DNA of 36,125 nt from an uncultured Lachnospiraceae bacterium (lineage in GTDB: Bacteria > Bacillota > Clostridia > Lachnospirales > Lachnospiraceae). The DNA lies in NCBI GenBank assembly GCA_910588285.1, contig CAJUQB010000053.1, forward strand, positions 1-36,125. Reading direction: 5' to 3'. Both the position numbers and the translations under genes were made by a program. Below, piece by piece: positions 15,720 to 23,613 of the stretch. The notes under the pieces are model-generated. The model did no database searches. It worked only from the letters and a program-made list of their open reading frames with translations, and was not told the origin of the DNA. Within the stretch, counting starts at the first letter, position 1. The number at the start of each line of letters is the position of its first letter.

Positions 15720-16046
15720 CTATGGCTTCATTTTTTTCATATCAATCAGTGCAGCCAGATAATGGATGGTGGTCTCCAGCTCCTCCACAGACAGGGCATT
15801 GGACAGCTCCAGCAGGGAGGCCTTCGGCGTCTCTGTGCCAAATAAAATATAGTCTGCGGTCACATGAAGATTGGTACAGATCCGGGCCAGGGTTTCCTGG
15901 GAGAGCCCCTTTTTTCCGTTCTCGATTTCAGACAGGAAGGTAACAGAAATATCTAAAAGCTCGGCAAATTCACTCTGTGTATAATTGTTCAATAACCGCA
16001 GCTGGCGAACACGTGTCCCGACTTCTGATTTATTGATGATATCCAT
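15720..16046 (-). CDS. XRE-family helix-turn-helix regulator
   Basis: A 108-residue Cro/CI-type DNA-binding protein. The HTH covers about residues 10-65 (TRVRQLRLLNNYTQSEFAEL, then LDISVTFLSEIENGKKGLS), followed by a short helical tail for dimerization. The ATG at 16046 (minus strand) has AAGGAG 6 bases upstream. An in-frame extension to 16166 would run through the promoter and operator region and is rejected. A 13-base dyad sits inside its own promoter, which suggests autoregulation. It diverges from the MNT/HEPN genes and could regulate them too, but its target is not known. Confidence 0.88.
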   Translation of the reverse strand: MDIINKSEVGTRVRQLRLLNNYTQSEFAELLDISVTFLSEIENGKKGLSQETLARICTNLHVTADYILFGTETPKASLLELSNALSVEELETTIHYLAALIDMKKMKP

Positions 16047-16137
16047 GAAAGGCTCCTTCTCTGTTTTGCGATTTGATGTCAGTGTTTCTGATAGCTTCAT
16101 TTTATCAGTATTCCCATGTACAACGAATACATTATAG

Positions 16138-16166
16138 TTTATATAAAATCGCTTAAAGCGAATCAA
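16138..16166 (-). promoter_or_regulatory. XRE gene promoter with internal dyad
   Basis: On the minus strand, TTGATT (16166-16161), 17-base spacer, TATAAA (16143-16138). The perfect dyad TCGCTT-A-AAGCGA (16149-16161) fills the spacer, where a bound repressor would block RNA polymerase. Confidence 0.6.
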
Positions 16167-16259
16167 TAAAATGGTATATTTTTCTGCTTTGTTCAGAATT
16201 TTGTCAAGGAATAGGGAAACAATTTTTCCAAAGGGATAGCTGTTTTATAATTTCTTAAT

Positions 16260-16288
16260 TTGCCTTTCTTATCCCAAAGTGATAGAAT
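16260..16288 (+). promoter_or_regulatory. Promoter of MNT/HEPN pair
   Basis: TTGCCT (16260-16265), 17-base spacer, TAGAAT (16283-16288). Two direct repeats, CCAAAGGGATAG (16228-16239) and CCAAAGTGATAG (16274-16285), lie around it; the second overlaps the -10 and could be a regulator site. Confidence 0.6.
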
Positions 16289-16324
16289 AGAAAAAACAGG
16301 AAGCAGAGAAAGCAGGAATATGGT

Positions 16325-16672
16325 GTGAATAACATGAAACTTATGTGGGATTTCCCGGTAAGAGAGGGCGTATCCTTTCAAAATGCCAATCGTGTACATC
16401 CATTGATGCAGTTAAGGGTTGAGAGATTGATTCATGGGATGTCCAGGGATGAGAATATTCGCAGGATGGTGTTATTTGGAAGCGCGCTGCAGTTTCGGTG
16501 TGGCAGTAACAGTGATCTTGACATATATATTGAGAAACAGGATCCGGAAAGAAAGCTTCCATACCTTCCGGATATGGATTGTGAGATAGATATTGTTACG
16601 AACCTGTCCTTTGATTCGAAGCTATACCAGGAAATAGAACGGACAGGCCTGGTGTTATTTGAGAGAGAATGA
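16325..16672 (+). CDS. MNT-domain nucleotidyltransferase
   Basis: A 115-residue minimal nucleotidyltransferase. The active-site pattern is complete: FGS (51-53), SDLD with Asp64 and Asp66, and the third acidic residue Asp89 in CEIDIV. In characterised MNT/HEPN toxin-antitoxin systems such proteins inactivate the HEPN partner by adding AMP to a tyrosine. The start is uncertain: GTG at 16325 has AGGA 8 bases upstream, while the ATG at 16334 has a longer spacing. The HEPN gene follows 10 bases after the stop, so they are co-transcribed. It is named here by domain only; the function as antitoxin is inference. Confidence 0.85.
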   Translation: MNNMKLMWDFPVREGVSFQNANRVHPLMQLRVERLIHGMSRDENIRRMVLFGSALQFRCGSNSDLDIYIEKQDPERKLPYLPDMDCEIDIVTNLSFDSKLYQEIERTGLVLFERE

Positions 16673-16682
16673 GGAGGGAAAT

Positions 16683-17195
16683 ATGTGTGATGTACGTTTG
16701 TTCCGGAGCGCATGGATGGACTTTCAGACAGCACAGATGATATGGGAACGGCCCTACAATGACGAAATGATCCTGAATAATGCAGCTTACCATCTGCAGC
16801 AGGCTGTGGAAAAAGTAATAAAGGGAGCACTGGAGTGCGCAGGGATTACGGTTCCCAATACCCACAAAATAACGAAATTAATTCAGATGGTTTCCAATCA
16901 TGGCGCAAACCTCGTTATAACAGAGTGGCTGGACGATCATTCAGAGATGCTCAGCGAATGGGAGGCCGAGAGCCGCTACAATATGGATTTCCTGGTAGAG
17001 AAAAGGAAGCTGGAACGGGCCATACAGGAGATTCGGGTATTCCTCACTGTGAATGGGATACAAATGGAGCTTCGTCCGGAGCTTTTGGAAGGCTCAAAAA
17101 AGGAAAAGCTGCGGCAATGCCTGCCGGAATCAAAAAGAGACTGCAGTGACTTTGAATTAAACTGCTATTATCTGATGTTTAAAAAGAAGCTGTGA
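16683..17195 (+). CDS. HEPN-domain protein, MNT partner
   Basis: A 170-residue protein. The HEPN helical bundle covers about 1-125: AAYHLQQAVEKVIKGALECA (34-53) is the usual second helix, and TKLIQMV and ESRYNMDFLVEKRKLE follow. The RNase motif R-x4-6-H expected of active HEPN toxins is not evident: Arg98 in ESRYNMDFL is not followed by a histidine within six residues. The protein may be an inactive or non-toxin HEPN of the kind with an RY motif. A C-terminal extension (about 125-170, lysine- and cysteine-containing) is unusual. The ATG at 16683 follows GAGGAGGGAA; an upstream in-frame ATG at 16659 overlaps the MNT gene and has no site. Confidence 0.83.
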   Translation: MCDVRLFRSAWMDFQTAQMIWERPYNDEMILNNAAYHLQQAVEKVIKGALECAGITVPNTHKITKLIQMVSNHGANLVITEWLDDHSEMLSEWEAESRYNMDFLVEKRKLERAIQEIRVFLTVNGIQMELRPELLEGSKKEKLRQCLPESKRDCSDFELNCYYLMFKKKL

Positions 17196-17215
17196 CAAAG
17201 GAAAAAGGAGTTCTT

Positions 17216-18094
17216 ATGGAAGCATACACCGGTTTTGCCCAGGTATACGATCTGTTTATGGACAATGTACCTTATAAAGCCTGGAGCGAGTACCTGATCT
17301 CGCTGCTGGAAGAATATGGAGCCCCCCAGGGCCTGGTGCTGGACTTGGGCTGCGGCACAGGCAAGATGACCCGCCTGCTGGCACAGGCCGGCTACGACAT
17401 GATCGGAGTAGACAGCGCCCCGGAGATGCTGGAGATCGCCCTGGAGCAGGAGACGACCCCAAGGCCGGGACAGCTGCCGGGCCGGATGCAGGAGGCAGAC
17501 GGGAGGATGGAGCGGCCCCGGGAGGGCAGGGATATTCTCTACCTGTGCCAGGATATGCGGGAATTTGAATTGTACGGCACGGTGGCTGCTGTGGTGAGCG
17601 TCTGCGATTCCATGAATTATCTGCTGGAGGAGGAGGAGCTTTCCGCAGTGTTTCGGCTGGTGAACAATTACCTGGATCCGGGGGGCATTTTTATTTTTGA
17701 CATGAATACGCTGTACAAATACCGGGAACTATTGGGAGAGACTACCATCTGCGAGAACCGTGAGGAAGGCAGCTTCATCTGGGAGAATTATTTTGATGAG
17801 GAGGAGCAGGTCAATGAGTATGACCTGACGCTGTATGTACGGGAGGCGGACGGGCGCTATCAGAGATTCGAGGAGACCCATTATCAGAGGGGATACTGCC
17901 TGGATACGGTCCGGCGGCTGATGGAGGAGGCCGGCATGGAATTTGTAGCGGTATACGATGCATGTACCAGGGAAGCGCCCCGGGAGGACAGCGAGCGTAT
18001 CTATTTTGTGGCCAGGGAGCAGGGAAAATGCCTGGCAGTGAACGAAGAGAGCCAGGGCCCCAGGCCTGGCCAAAGAAAAGAGGAACAGATATGA
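17216..18094 (+). CDS. Class I SAM-dependent methyltransferase
   Basis: A 292-residue cytoplasmic methyltransferase. Motif I is VLDLGCGTGKMTRLL (about 40-54), motif II GYDMIGVDSAPEML, and motif IV resembles VAAVVSVCDSMNYLL with an acidic residue near the end of the strand. The region after that, FIFDMNTLYKYREL, is typical of the family that has a YDFMD-type start (YAGFAQVYDLFMDNV-like here). The substrate is unknown. The ATG at 17216 follows AAAAAGGAG. The stop overlaps the hslO start as ATGA, so the two are translationally coupled, an arrangement seen in Lachnospiraceae. It starts 20 bases after the HEPN gene, so the MNT/HEPN pair may be inserted in front of this operon. Confidence 0.87.
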   Translation: MEAYTGFAQVYDLFMDNVPYKAWSEYLISLLEEYGAPQGLVLDLGCGTGKMTRLLAQAGYDMIGVDSAPEMLEIALEQETTPRPGQLPGRMQEADGRMERPREGRDILYLCQDMREFELYGTVAAVVSVCDSMNYLLEEEELSAVFRLVNNYLDPGGIFIFDMNTLYKYRELLGETTICENREEGSFIWENYFDEEEQVNEYDLTLYVREADGRYQRFEETHYQRGYCLDTVRRLMEEAGMEFVAVYDACTREAPREDSERIYFVAREQGKCLAVNEESQGPRPGQRKEEQI

Positions 18095-18972
18095 ATGACT
18101 ATATGGTAAGAGCGACAGCAGCGGACAGCCAGATCCGCGCCTTTGCCATTACCTCCAGGGATCTGGTGGAGCAGGCAAGGCAGTACCACAACACAAGCCC
18201 GGTGGTGACGGCAGCTCTGGGAAGGCTTCTTTCCGGAGGGGCCATGATGGGGGCTATGATGAAGGGGGAGGAGGATATCCTGACGCTGCAGGTGAAGGGA
18301 AGCGGCCCGGTGCAGGGCCTGACGGTGACGGCAGATGCAAGAGGGAATGTCAAGGGATATCCGGATGTGCCGGATGTGCTTCTGCCGGCCAACGCCAGGG
18401 GTAAGCTGGATGTGGCGGGCGCCGTTGGAAACGGCATTCTGCGGGTAATCAAGGACATGGGCTTAAAGGAGCCCTATATGGGGCAGATCGCATTGCAGAC
18501 CAGTGAGATAGCAGAGGATCTGACCTATTACTTTGCCACCTCAGAGCAGGTGCCCTCCGCGGTGGGGCTGGGTGTTCTGATGGAGAAAAATAACACCGTA
18601 AAGCAGGCCGGGGGCTTTATCCTCCAGCTGATGCCCTTCACGCCGGAGGACGTAATTGTACGCCTGGAGGAACGGATTGGGGCAGTCCATTCGGTGACAG
18701 AGCTTTTGGAGCAGGGGATGAAGCCGGAGGAGCTTCTGGAGCATATCCTGGGGGAATTCGGCGTGGAGATTACGGACACCATGCCGGCGCGTTTTTCCTG
18801 CAATTGCTCCAAGGAGCGTGTCAGCAAGGCGCTGATCAGTATCGGGAAAAAGGATATCCGGGAGATGATCGACGAGGGCAGGGACATTGAGGTGAACTGC
18901 CATTTCTGCAATACCAGCTATTCCTTTTCTCCCAAGGATCTGGAAGGACTTTTGAAGGAAGCGAAGAGGTGA
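18091..18972 (+). CDS. hslO: Hsp33 redox-regulated chaperone
   Basis: A 293-residue holdase that is activated by oxidative stress plus heat when its zinc site is oxidised. The N-terminal domain matches Hsp33 (MVRATAADSQIRAFAI; later LGRLLSGGAMMGAMMKGEE). The four zinc ligands lie in CNC (SCNCSKERV) and CHFC near the C-terminus. Length is normal. The ATG at 18091 overlaps the methyltransferase stop; an ORF reaching back to 17962 is only a frame extension into the upstream gene. nadE follows 7 bases downstream. Confidence 0.97.
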   Translation: MNDYMVRATAADSQIRAFAITSRDLVEQARQYHNTSPVVTAALGRLLSGGAMMGAMMKGEEDILTLQVKGSGPVQGLTVTADARGNVKGYPDVPDVLLPANARGKLDVAGAVGNGILRVIKDMGLKEPYMGQIALQTSEIAEDLTYYFATSEQVPSAVGLGVLMEKNNTVKQAGGFILQLMPFTPEDVIVRLEERIGAVHSVTELLEQGMKPEELLEHILGEFGVEITDTMPARFSCNCSKERVSKALISIGKKDIREMIDEGRDIEVNCHFCNTSYSFSPKDLEGLLKEAKR

Positions 18973-18979
18973 AATAAGA

Positions 18980-20890
18980 ATGAAACACGGATATATAAAA
19001 ACAGCGGCAGTGACCATCAAGGGAAGGGTGGCTGACCCTGTTTATAACGGAGCGGTAATCTGCGGGAAAATAGACGAATGCCTGAATGCAGGAGCCCAGG
19101 TAATTGTATTTCCGGAGCTGTGCATCACGGGCTATTCCTGCGGGGATCTGTTCTGGCAGGAGCTGCTTTTGACCCAGGCAAAGAGCCAGCTGCTCCGGAT
19201 TGCGGACCATACCCAGAGAAAGAGCGGGATTATCTTTGTGGGGCTTCCGCTGGCCCATGAGGGAAAGCTCTACAATGTGGCTGCAGCCATCAGCAACGGC
19301 CGGATCCTGGGGCTGGTCCCCAAGACTGCCATTCCCAATTACAATGAATTTTATGAGGCCAGGTATTTTACGGCTGGCAGTGAAGAGCCGGTTCCGGTGG
19401 AGCTGGTGGAGAATGAAGCAGTTCCCATGGGAACCAGGCTGCTGTTCTCCGCCCCGGCGATGCCCTCTCTTGTGATTGCCGCAGAGATCTGCGAGGATCT
19501 GTGGCTGCCGGCGCCTCCCAGCACGGGCCATGGGCTGGCAGGGGCGAATTTGATCGTGAATTTGTCAGCCAGCGATGAGACTACGGGCAAGGATGTGTAC
19601 CGGAAGGCCCTGGTGGAGGGACAGTCGTCCCGGCTGATCTGCGGTTATGTCTATGCGTCCGCCGGGGACGGAGAATCCACCCAGGATGTGGTGTATTCGG
19701 GCCATAACATGATCTGTGAAAACGGAACCACTGTGGCTGCGGCCCGGCGGTTTGCCAATGAGACCATCTATGGGGAGATTGATATCCAGAAGATGGATGC
19801 GGAGCGCCGGAGGATGAATACCTTTGTGACAGACAGCAGGGGCTACCTGAATCTATCCTTTTTTCTGCGGCAGCAGGAGACAGAGCTTTGCCGCATTGTC
19901 CCGCGGCTGCCCTTTGTACCGGACGACCTGGCACAGCGGGCGAAGCGCTGCGAGGAGATCTTGTCCATCCAGGCCATGGGCCTGAAACAGCGGCTGGAGC
20001 ATACCGGCTGCACCTGTGCGGTGGTGGGGATTTCCGGGGGACTGGATTCCACCCTGGCCCTCCTGGTGACCGTGCGCGCCTTTGACCTTCTGGGGCTTAG
20101 CCGGGAGGGGATTCTTGGTGTGACGATGCCTGGCTTTGGAACCACGGACCGGACCTATGACAATGCGGTAAAAATGATCCGCTGCGTGGGCGCTTCCTTC
20201 CGGGAGGTGGATATCAAGGAGGCTGTGCGGGTACATTTCCGGGATATCGGGCAGCAGGAGGACAACCATGATGTGACCTATGAGAACAGCCAGGCCCGGG
20301 AGCGCACGCAGATCCTGATGGATCTTGCCAACCAGAGGGGCGGCCTGGTGATCGGGACCGGCGATATGTCGGAGCTGGCCTTAGGCTGGGCCACCTACAA
20401 CGGCGACCATATGTCCATGTACGGGGTGAATGCCTCTGTGCCTAAGACCCTGGTGCGCCATCTGGTGCGCTATTATGCCGATACTTGTCAGGAGGAGGAG
20501 CTATCCGCAGTGCTTCTGGATGTTTTGGACACGCCGGTGAGCCCGGAGCTGTTGCCGCCCAAGGAGGGACAGATTGCCCAGAAGACGGAGGACATTGTGG
20601 GCCCCTACGAGCTTCACGATTTTTATCTGTACTATATGGTGCGTTTCGGCTTTGCACCGTCCAAGATATACCGGCTGGCGCAGCTTGCCTTTGCGGGCAT
20701 TTATGACAATGAGACGATTTTGAAATGGATGAAGATTTTTTACCGGAGATTTTTCAGCCAGCAGTTTAAACGCTCCTGCGTGCCGGATGGCCCCAAGGTG
20801 GGAGCCGTCGCCCTGTCTCCCAGAGGGGATCTTCGGATGCCGTCGGATGCCTGCGCGCAGCTTTGGCTGAATGAACTGGAAACTATGTAA
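18980..20890 (+). CDS. nadE: Glutamine-dependent NAD+ synthase
   Basis: Makes NAD+ from deamido-NAD+ (nicotinate adenine dinucleotide), ATP and glutamine. The 636 residues form two domains. The N-terminal nitrilase-type glutaminase has the Glu-Lys-Cys set visible in VIVFPELCITGY, LVPKTAIPNYNEFYEARYF and IAAEICEDLW. The C-terminal ammonia-dependent synthase has the ATP loop GISGGLDSTLALL and the downstream segment VIGTGDMSELALGWATYNGD. Length matches the two-domain form. It lies directly downstream of hslO with GAGGTGAAATAAG as binding site, and seems to belong to the same transcript. Confidence 0.97.
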   Translation: MKHGYIKTAAVTIKGRVADPVYNGAVICGKIDECLNAGAQVIVFPELCITGYSCGDLFWQELLLTQAKSQLLRIADHTQRKSGIIFVGLPLAHEGKLYNVAAAISNGRILGLVPKTAIPNYNEFYEARYFTAGSEEPVPVELVENEAVPMGTRLLFSAPAMPSLVIAAEICEDLWLPAPPSTGHGLAGANLIVNLSASDETTGKDVYRKALVEGQSSRLICGYVYASAGDGESTQDVVYSGHNMICENGTTVAAARRFANETIYGEIDIQKMDAERRRMNTFVTDSRGYLNLSFFLRQQETELCRIVPRLPFVPDDLAQRAKRCEEILSIQAMGLKQRLEHTGCTCAVVGISGGLDSTLALLVTVRAFDLLGLSREGILGVTMPGFGTTDRTYDNAVKMIRCVGASFREVDIKEAVRVHFRDIGQQEDNHDVTYENSQARERTQILMDLANQRGGLVIGTGDMSELALGWATYNGDHMSMYGVNASVPKTLVRHLVRYYADTCQEEELSAVLLDVLDTPVSPELLPPKEGQIAQKTEDIVGPYELHDFYLYYMVRFGFAPSKIYRLAQLAFAGIYDNETILKWMKIFYRRFFSQQFKRSCVPDGPKVGAVALSPRGDLRMPSDACAQLWLNELETM

Positions 20891-20926
20891 TCCCGGAAGG
20901 GACAGGAATGGGCTGGAGGCGTTGCG

Positions 20927-21775
20927 ATGTTTGGCTATATCAGTATTAACAAGCCGGAGATGAAATTCCGGGAATTTGACGTATACCGCTCCTTTTACTG
21001 CGGCTTTTGCCAGGCTTTGAAGGACGGCTATGGAAAGATCGGACAGCTGACCTTAAGCTATGATCTGACCTTTCTGATCCTGCTTCTGACCAGCCTCTAT
21101 GAGCCGAGGACTGTGGAGAGCGTCTGCCGCTGCGGGGTTCATCCCTTTGAGAAGCATCCGACCAGGAGAAATGAATGCTCTGATTATGCGGCGGATATGA
21201 ATCTGCTGCTGTCCTACTATAAGTGCGAGGACGACTGGCTGGATGAGCGGAAGGTAAAGAGCAGGGCCATGGCAGGCATGATGAAGTCCAGGCTCCGGAG
21301 CCTGGAAGCAAAATACCCCGGGAAGGCAGCGCTGATTCGGGAGCGCATGGAGCAGATTCATGTCTGCGAGCAGGAGGGCAGCGCCAGTATTGATCTGGCA
21401 GCCGGCTATTTCGGGGATATCATGGCAGAGGTCTTTGTGCTGCGAAAGGATGCATGGGAGCGGGAGCTTCGCCGAATCGGCTTTTTCCTGGGAAAGTTTG
21501 TCTATCTGATGGATGCCTACGAGGATGTGGAGCAGGACAAAAAGAATGGCAGCTACAATCCGTTTTTGCAGCTGTATGACACCGGGGAATTTGAGGAGCA
21601 GTGCGAGACGGTACTGAACATGATGATGGCTGAGTGCTCCAGGGCATTTGAAAAGCTGCCTTTGGTGGAGCATGTGGAGATTCTGCGCAACATCCTGTAT
21701 GGCGGCGTGTGGAACAGGTACAATCTGGTGAAGCAGCGGCGCAGCCAGGGCAGCGGGAAGAAACAAAAGGTGTAG
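20927..21775 (+). CDS. DUF5685 family protein
   Basis: A 282-residue protein of unknown function that I recognise as the Clostridial DUF5685 family. The N-terminus has MFGYISINKPEMKFREFD and the cysteine motif FYCGFCQ, with a second cysteine pair CRCGVHPF near 65-72 and a CSDYAADMNLLLSYYKCEDD segment. These residues could bind metal. Mostly helical, no clear signal peptide. The later region includes LGKFVYLMDAYEDVEQDKKNGSYNPF, recalling prenyltransferase-like helical bundles, a weak inference. The J-domain gene starts 18 bases downstream; the pairing is common in Lachnospiraceae and suggests a shared role. The ATG at 20927 has GGAGG about 10 bases upstream. Confidence 0.85.
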   Translation: MFGYISINKPEMKFREFDVYRSFYCGFCQALKDGYGKIGQLTLSYDLTFLILLLTSLYEPRTVESVCRCGVHPFEKHPTRRNECSDYAADMNLLLSYYKCEDDWLDERKVKSRAMAGMMKSRLRSLEAKYPGKAALIRERMEQIHVCEQEGSASIDLAAGYFGDIMAEVFVLRKDAWERELRRIGFFLGKFVYLMDAYEDVEQDKKNGSYNPFLQLYDTGEFEEQCETVLNMMMAECSRAFEKLPLVEHVEILRNILYGGVWNRYNLVKQRRSQGSGKKQKV

Positions 21776-21793
21776 CAAGAAAGGGACAATGTT

Positions 21794-22540
21794 ATGTATG
21801 ATCCGTATGGGGTGCTGGGCGTAAGCTCCAATGCCACAGATGAGGAAATAAAAAAAGCCTACCGGGCTTTGAGCCGGAAATACCATCCGGATGCAAATGT
21901 GAATAATCCCAATAAGGCTCAGGCAGAGGAAAGGTTCAAGGAGATCCAGCAGGCCTATCAGCAGATCATGGATCAGCGGGAACGGGGAGCTGCCGGGGGC
22001 TATGGCCAGGGCGGCTACGGAGGCGGTTCCGCCAGAGGCTATGGAGGCGGTTCCGGCGGAGGCTTTGGTGATTTCGGAGGCTTCGGCGGTTTTGGGGGCT
22101 TCGGTGATTTCGGAGGCTTTGGCGGACAGCAGGGGCGGACCGGGGCCGGCCAGGATGAGGAGAGCGTTCACAAGCAGGCAGCGGCCAACTATATTCGCAG
22201 CGGCCATTACCGGGAGGCGATAAATGTTCTGAATGGAATCAAAAACAGGGACGCCCACTGGTATTATTTGAGTGCAATTGCCAATTCCGGCTCCGGCAAT
22301 AATGTGACGGCTCTGGAGCACGCGAAGCGGGCGGTGAGCATGGAGCCGGGCAATATGCAGTACAGGCAGCTGCTGCAGCAGCTGGAGGGCGGCGGCAGCT
22401 GGTATGGCAGCCAGAGGCAGTTCTATGGCGGCGCCGGGAATGGCAGCAGCACCGTGTGCCGGAATCTCTGTGTTACATATCTGCTGTGTAACATGTGCGG
22501 CGGCGGATTGTGCTGCGGGCGTGGGATTCCCTATTATTAG
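21794..22540 (+). CDS. J-domain protein with Gly/Phe repeats and cysteine-rich tail
   Basis: A 248-residue DnaJ-like co-chaperone that would stimulate an Hsp70 ATPase. The J-domain covers 1-70 with the HPD motif (KYHPDANVN). It is followed by a Gly/Phe/Tyr low-complexity stretch (about 70-118) of GGFGDFGG-type repeats, then a tetratricopeptide-like helical region (AANYIRSGHYREAINVLNGI, then DAHWYYLSAIANSG). It lacks the zinc-finger and C-terminal substrate domains of true DnaJ, so it is not dnaJ. The last 27 residues are hydrophobic and cysteine-rich (CRNLCVTYLLCNMCGGGLCC), perhaps a membrane or lipid-modification anchor. The ATG at 21794 has a weak AAAGGGA site. Confidence 0.88.
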   Translation: MYDPYGVLGVSSNATDEEIKKAYRALSRKYHPDANVNNPNKAQAEERFKEIQQAYQQIMDQRERGAAGGYGQGGYGGGSARGYGGGSGGGFGDFGGFGGFGGFGDFGGFGGQQGRTGAGQDEESVHKQAAANYIRSGHYREAINVLNGIKNRDAHWYYLSAIANSGSGNNVTALEHAKRAVSMEPGNMQYRQLLQQLEGGGSWYGSQRQFYGGAGNGSSTVCRNLCVTYLLCNMCGGGLCCGRGIPYY

Positions 22541-22589
22541 ATGATTAGAGATATGAATGCAAGCCATAAGGGTATCATGGGGGAGCGGG

Positions 22590-23561
22590 ATGGATTACGA
22601 CAATCGGTTTGAGATGATCAAGTATACGGAGGTAAATGAAATCGCCTTTTCCATATCGGAATTTGCCTGCCAGCTGTCCCACATCCATCATGACATGGAG
22701 CTGGACCTGGTGCTGGAGGGAGCGTTCCTGGTACGGACAAACGACGAGCTGTATGAGGCCGGGCCGGGCAGCATCCTGGCCTTTAATCCCTTTAAGCCCC
22801 ATGAATTCATCGGCTCCGGGGGCGCCTGCCGGGTGCTGACAATCTATCTGCGCAAGAGGTTCTGCGACCGCTATTTCCCTGTTTTCCGGCAGCTGTTTTT
22901 TGTGTACAGCCGGGTGATGCCGGAGGCAGATGGGGCAATGCAGGAGCAGCTGCGGCAGTACCTGTTCCAGCTGGGATACCATTATTATCTGGAGGAATTC
23001 GGATTTGAGCTGCAGTGCTACAGCGACTTGAATGCAGTGATCTATCTTCTGCTTCGGCTGATGCCCTACCGAATCTATGACACCAACGACCGGGCGGCTC
23101 CCAATCAGTACGATGCCCGGTTCCAGCGTGTGCTCTGCTATATTGAGGAGAATTACCGGCAGAAGATTACCCTGGGGGAGATTGCGCGCAGAGAGCAGCT
23201 GTCTCAGTCCTATTTGTCCCATTATATCAAAAAACGGCTGAACATGTCCTTTCAGGAGTATGTGAACATCCTGCGGTTTGAGTATGCAGTGCAGCTTTTG
23301 GTGCAGACCGATAAAAAGCTGGTGGATATCTGCATGGAGAGCGGTTTTTCCGAGAGCAAATATTTCAATAAAATCTTTTCCCGCAGCTATGATATGAGTC
23401 CGGCCCAGTTCCGGAAGCTTGCCCGGGGCAGCTGGGGGAAGGCAGTGCCGGATCAGGCAAGGGGCTCCCGGGTATACCTGGACAGGGAGACCTGCCTTGG
23501 GATTCTCCGGCAGTATGATACCTTCTGCAGCAGCGGGGATACAAAAAGAACCCAGCCATGA
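22590..23561 (+). CDS. AraC-family transcriptional regulator
   Basis: A 323-residue regulator. An N-terminal cupin-like sensor domain (about 1-120: HIHHDMELDLVLEGAFLV, then GSILAFNPFKPHEF) is followed by a linker and the double HTH (about 185-285: ITLGEIARREQLSQSYLSHY, then DICMESGFSESKYFNKIFS). Such cupin-AraC proteins usually bind sugars. The ATG at 22590 has GGGGGAG a few bases upstream; an ATG at 22557 in frame has no site. The convergent isomerase/VOC operon next to it, which has a -35-poor promoter, is its most likely target. The stop lies within the loop of a terminator. Confidence 0.88.
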   Translation: MDYDNRFEMIKYTEVNEIAFSISEFACQLSHIHHDMELDLVLEGAFLVRTNDELYEAGPGSILAFNPFKPHEFIGSGGACRVLTIYLRKRFCDRYFPVFRQLFFVYSRVMPEADGAMQEQLRQYLFQLGYHYYLEEFGFELQCYSDLNAVIYLLLRLMPYRIYDTNDRAAPNQYDARFQRVLCYIEENYRQKITLGEIARREQLSQSYLSHYIKKRLNMSFQEYVNILRFEYAVQLLVQTDKKLVDICMESGFSESKYFNKIFSRSYDMSPAQFRKLARGSWGKAVPDQARGSRVYLDRETCLGILRQYDTFCSSGDTKRTQP

Positions 23562-23585
23562 GACCACGTCAGGCGGGTTCTTTTT
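23543..23585. terminator. Terminator spanning the AraC stop codon
   Basis: Arms AAAAAGAACCC (23543-23553) and GGGTTCTTTTT (23575-23585) surround the stop codon in the loop. The mirrored A- and T-runs let it work for the convergent isomerase gene too. Confidence 0.85.
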
Positions 23586-23613
23586 GCGTGCAGAGAAGGC
23601 AGGGCCTGCCGGA

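Noticed and set aside
16325..18094. Three-gene defence system of MNT, HEPN and methyltransferase
   Set aside because: The methyltransferase overlaps hslO and belongs with the housekeeping operon; nothing else nearby looks like a defence island.
21794..22540. Canonical dnaJ
   Set aside because: No zinc-finger repeats of the CxxCxGxG kind and no C-terminal client-binding domains; only the J-domain is shared.
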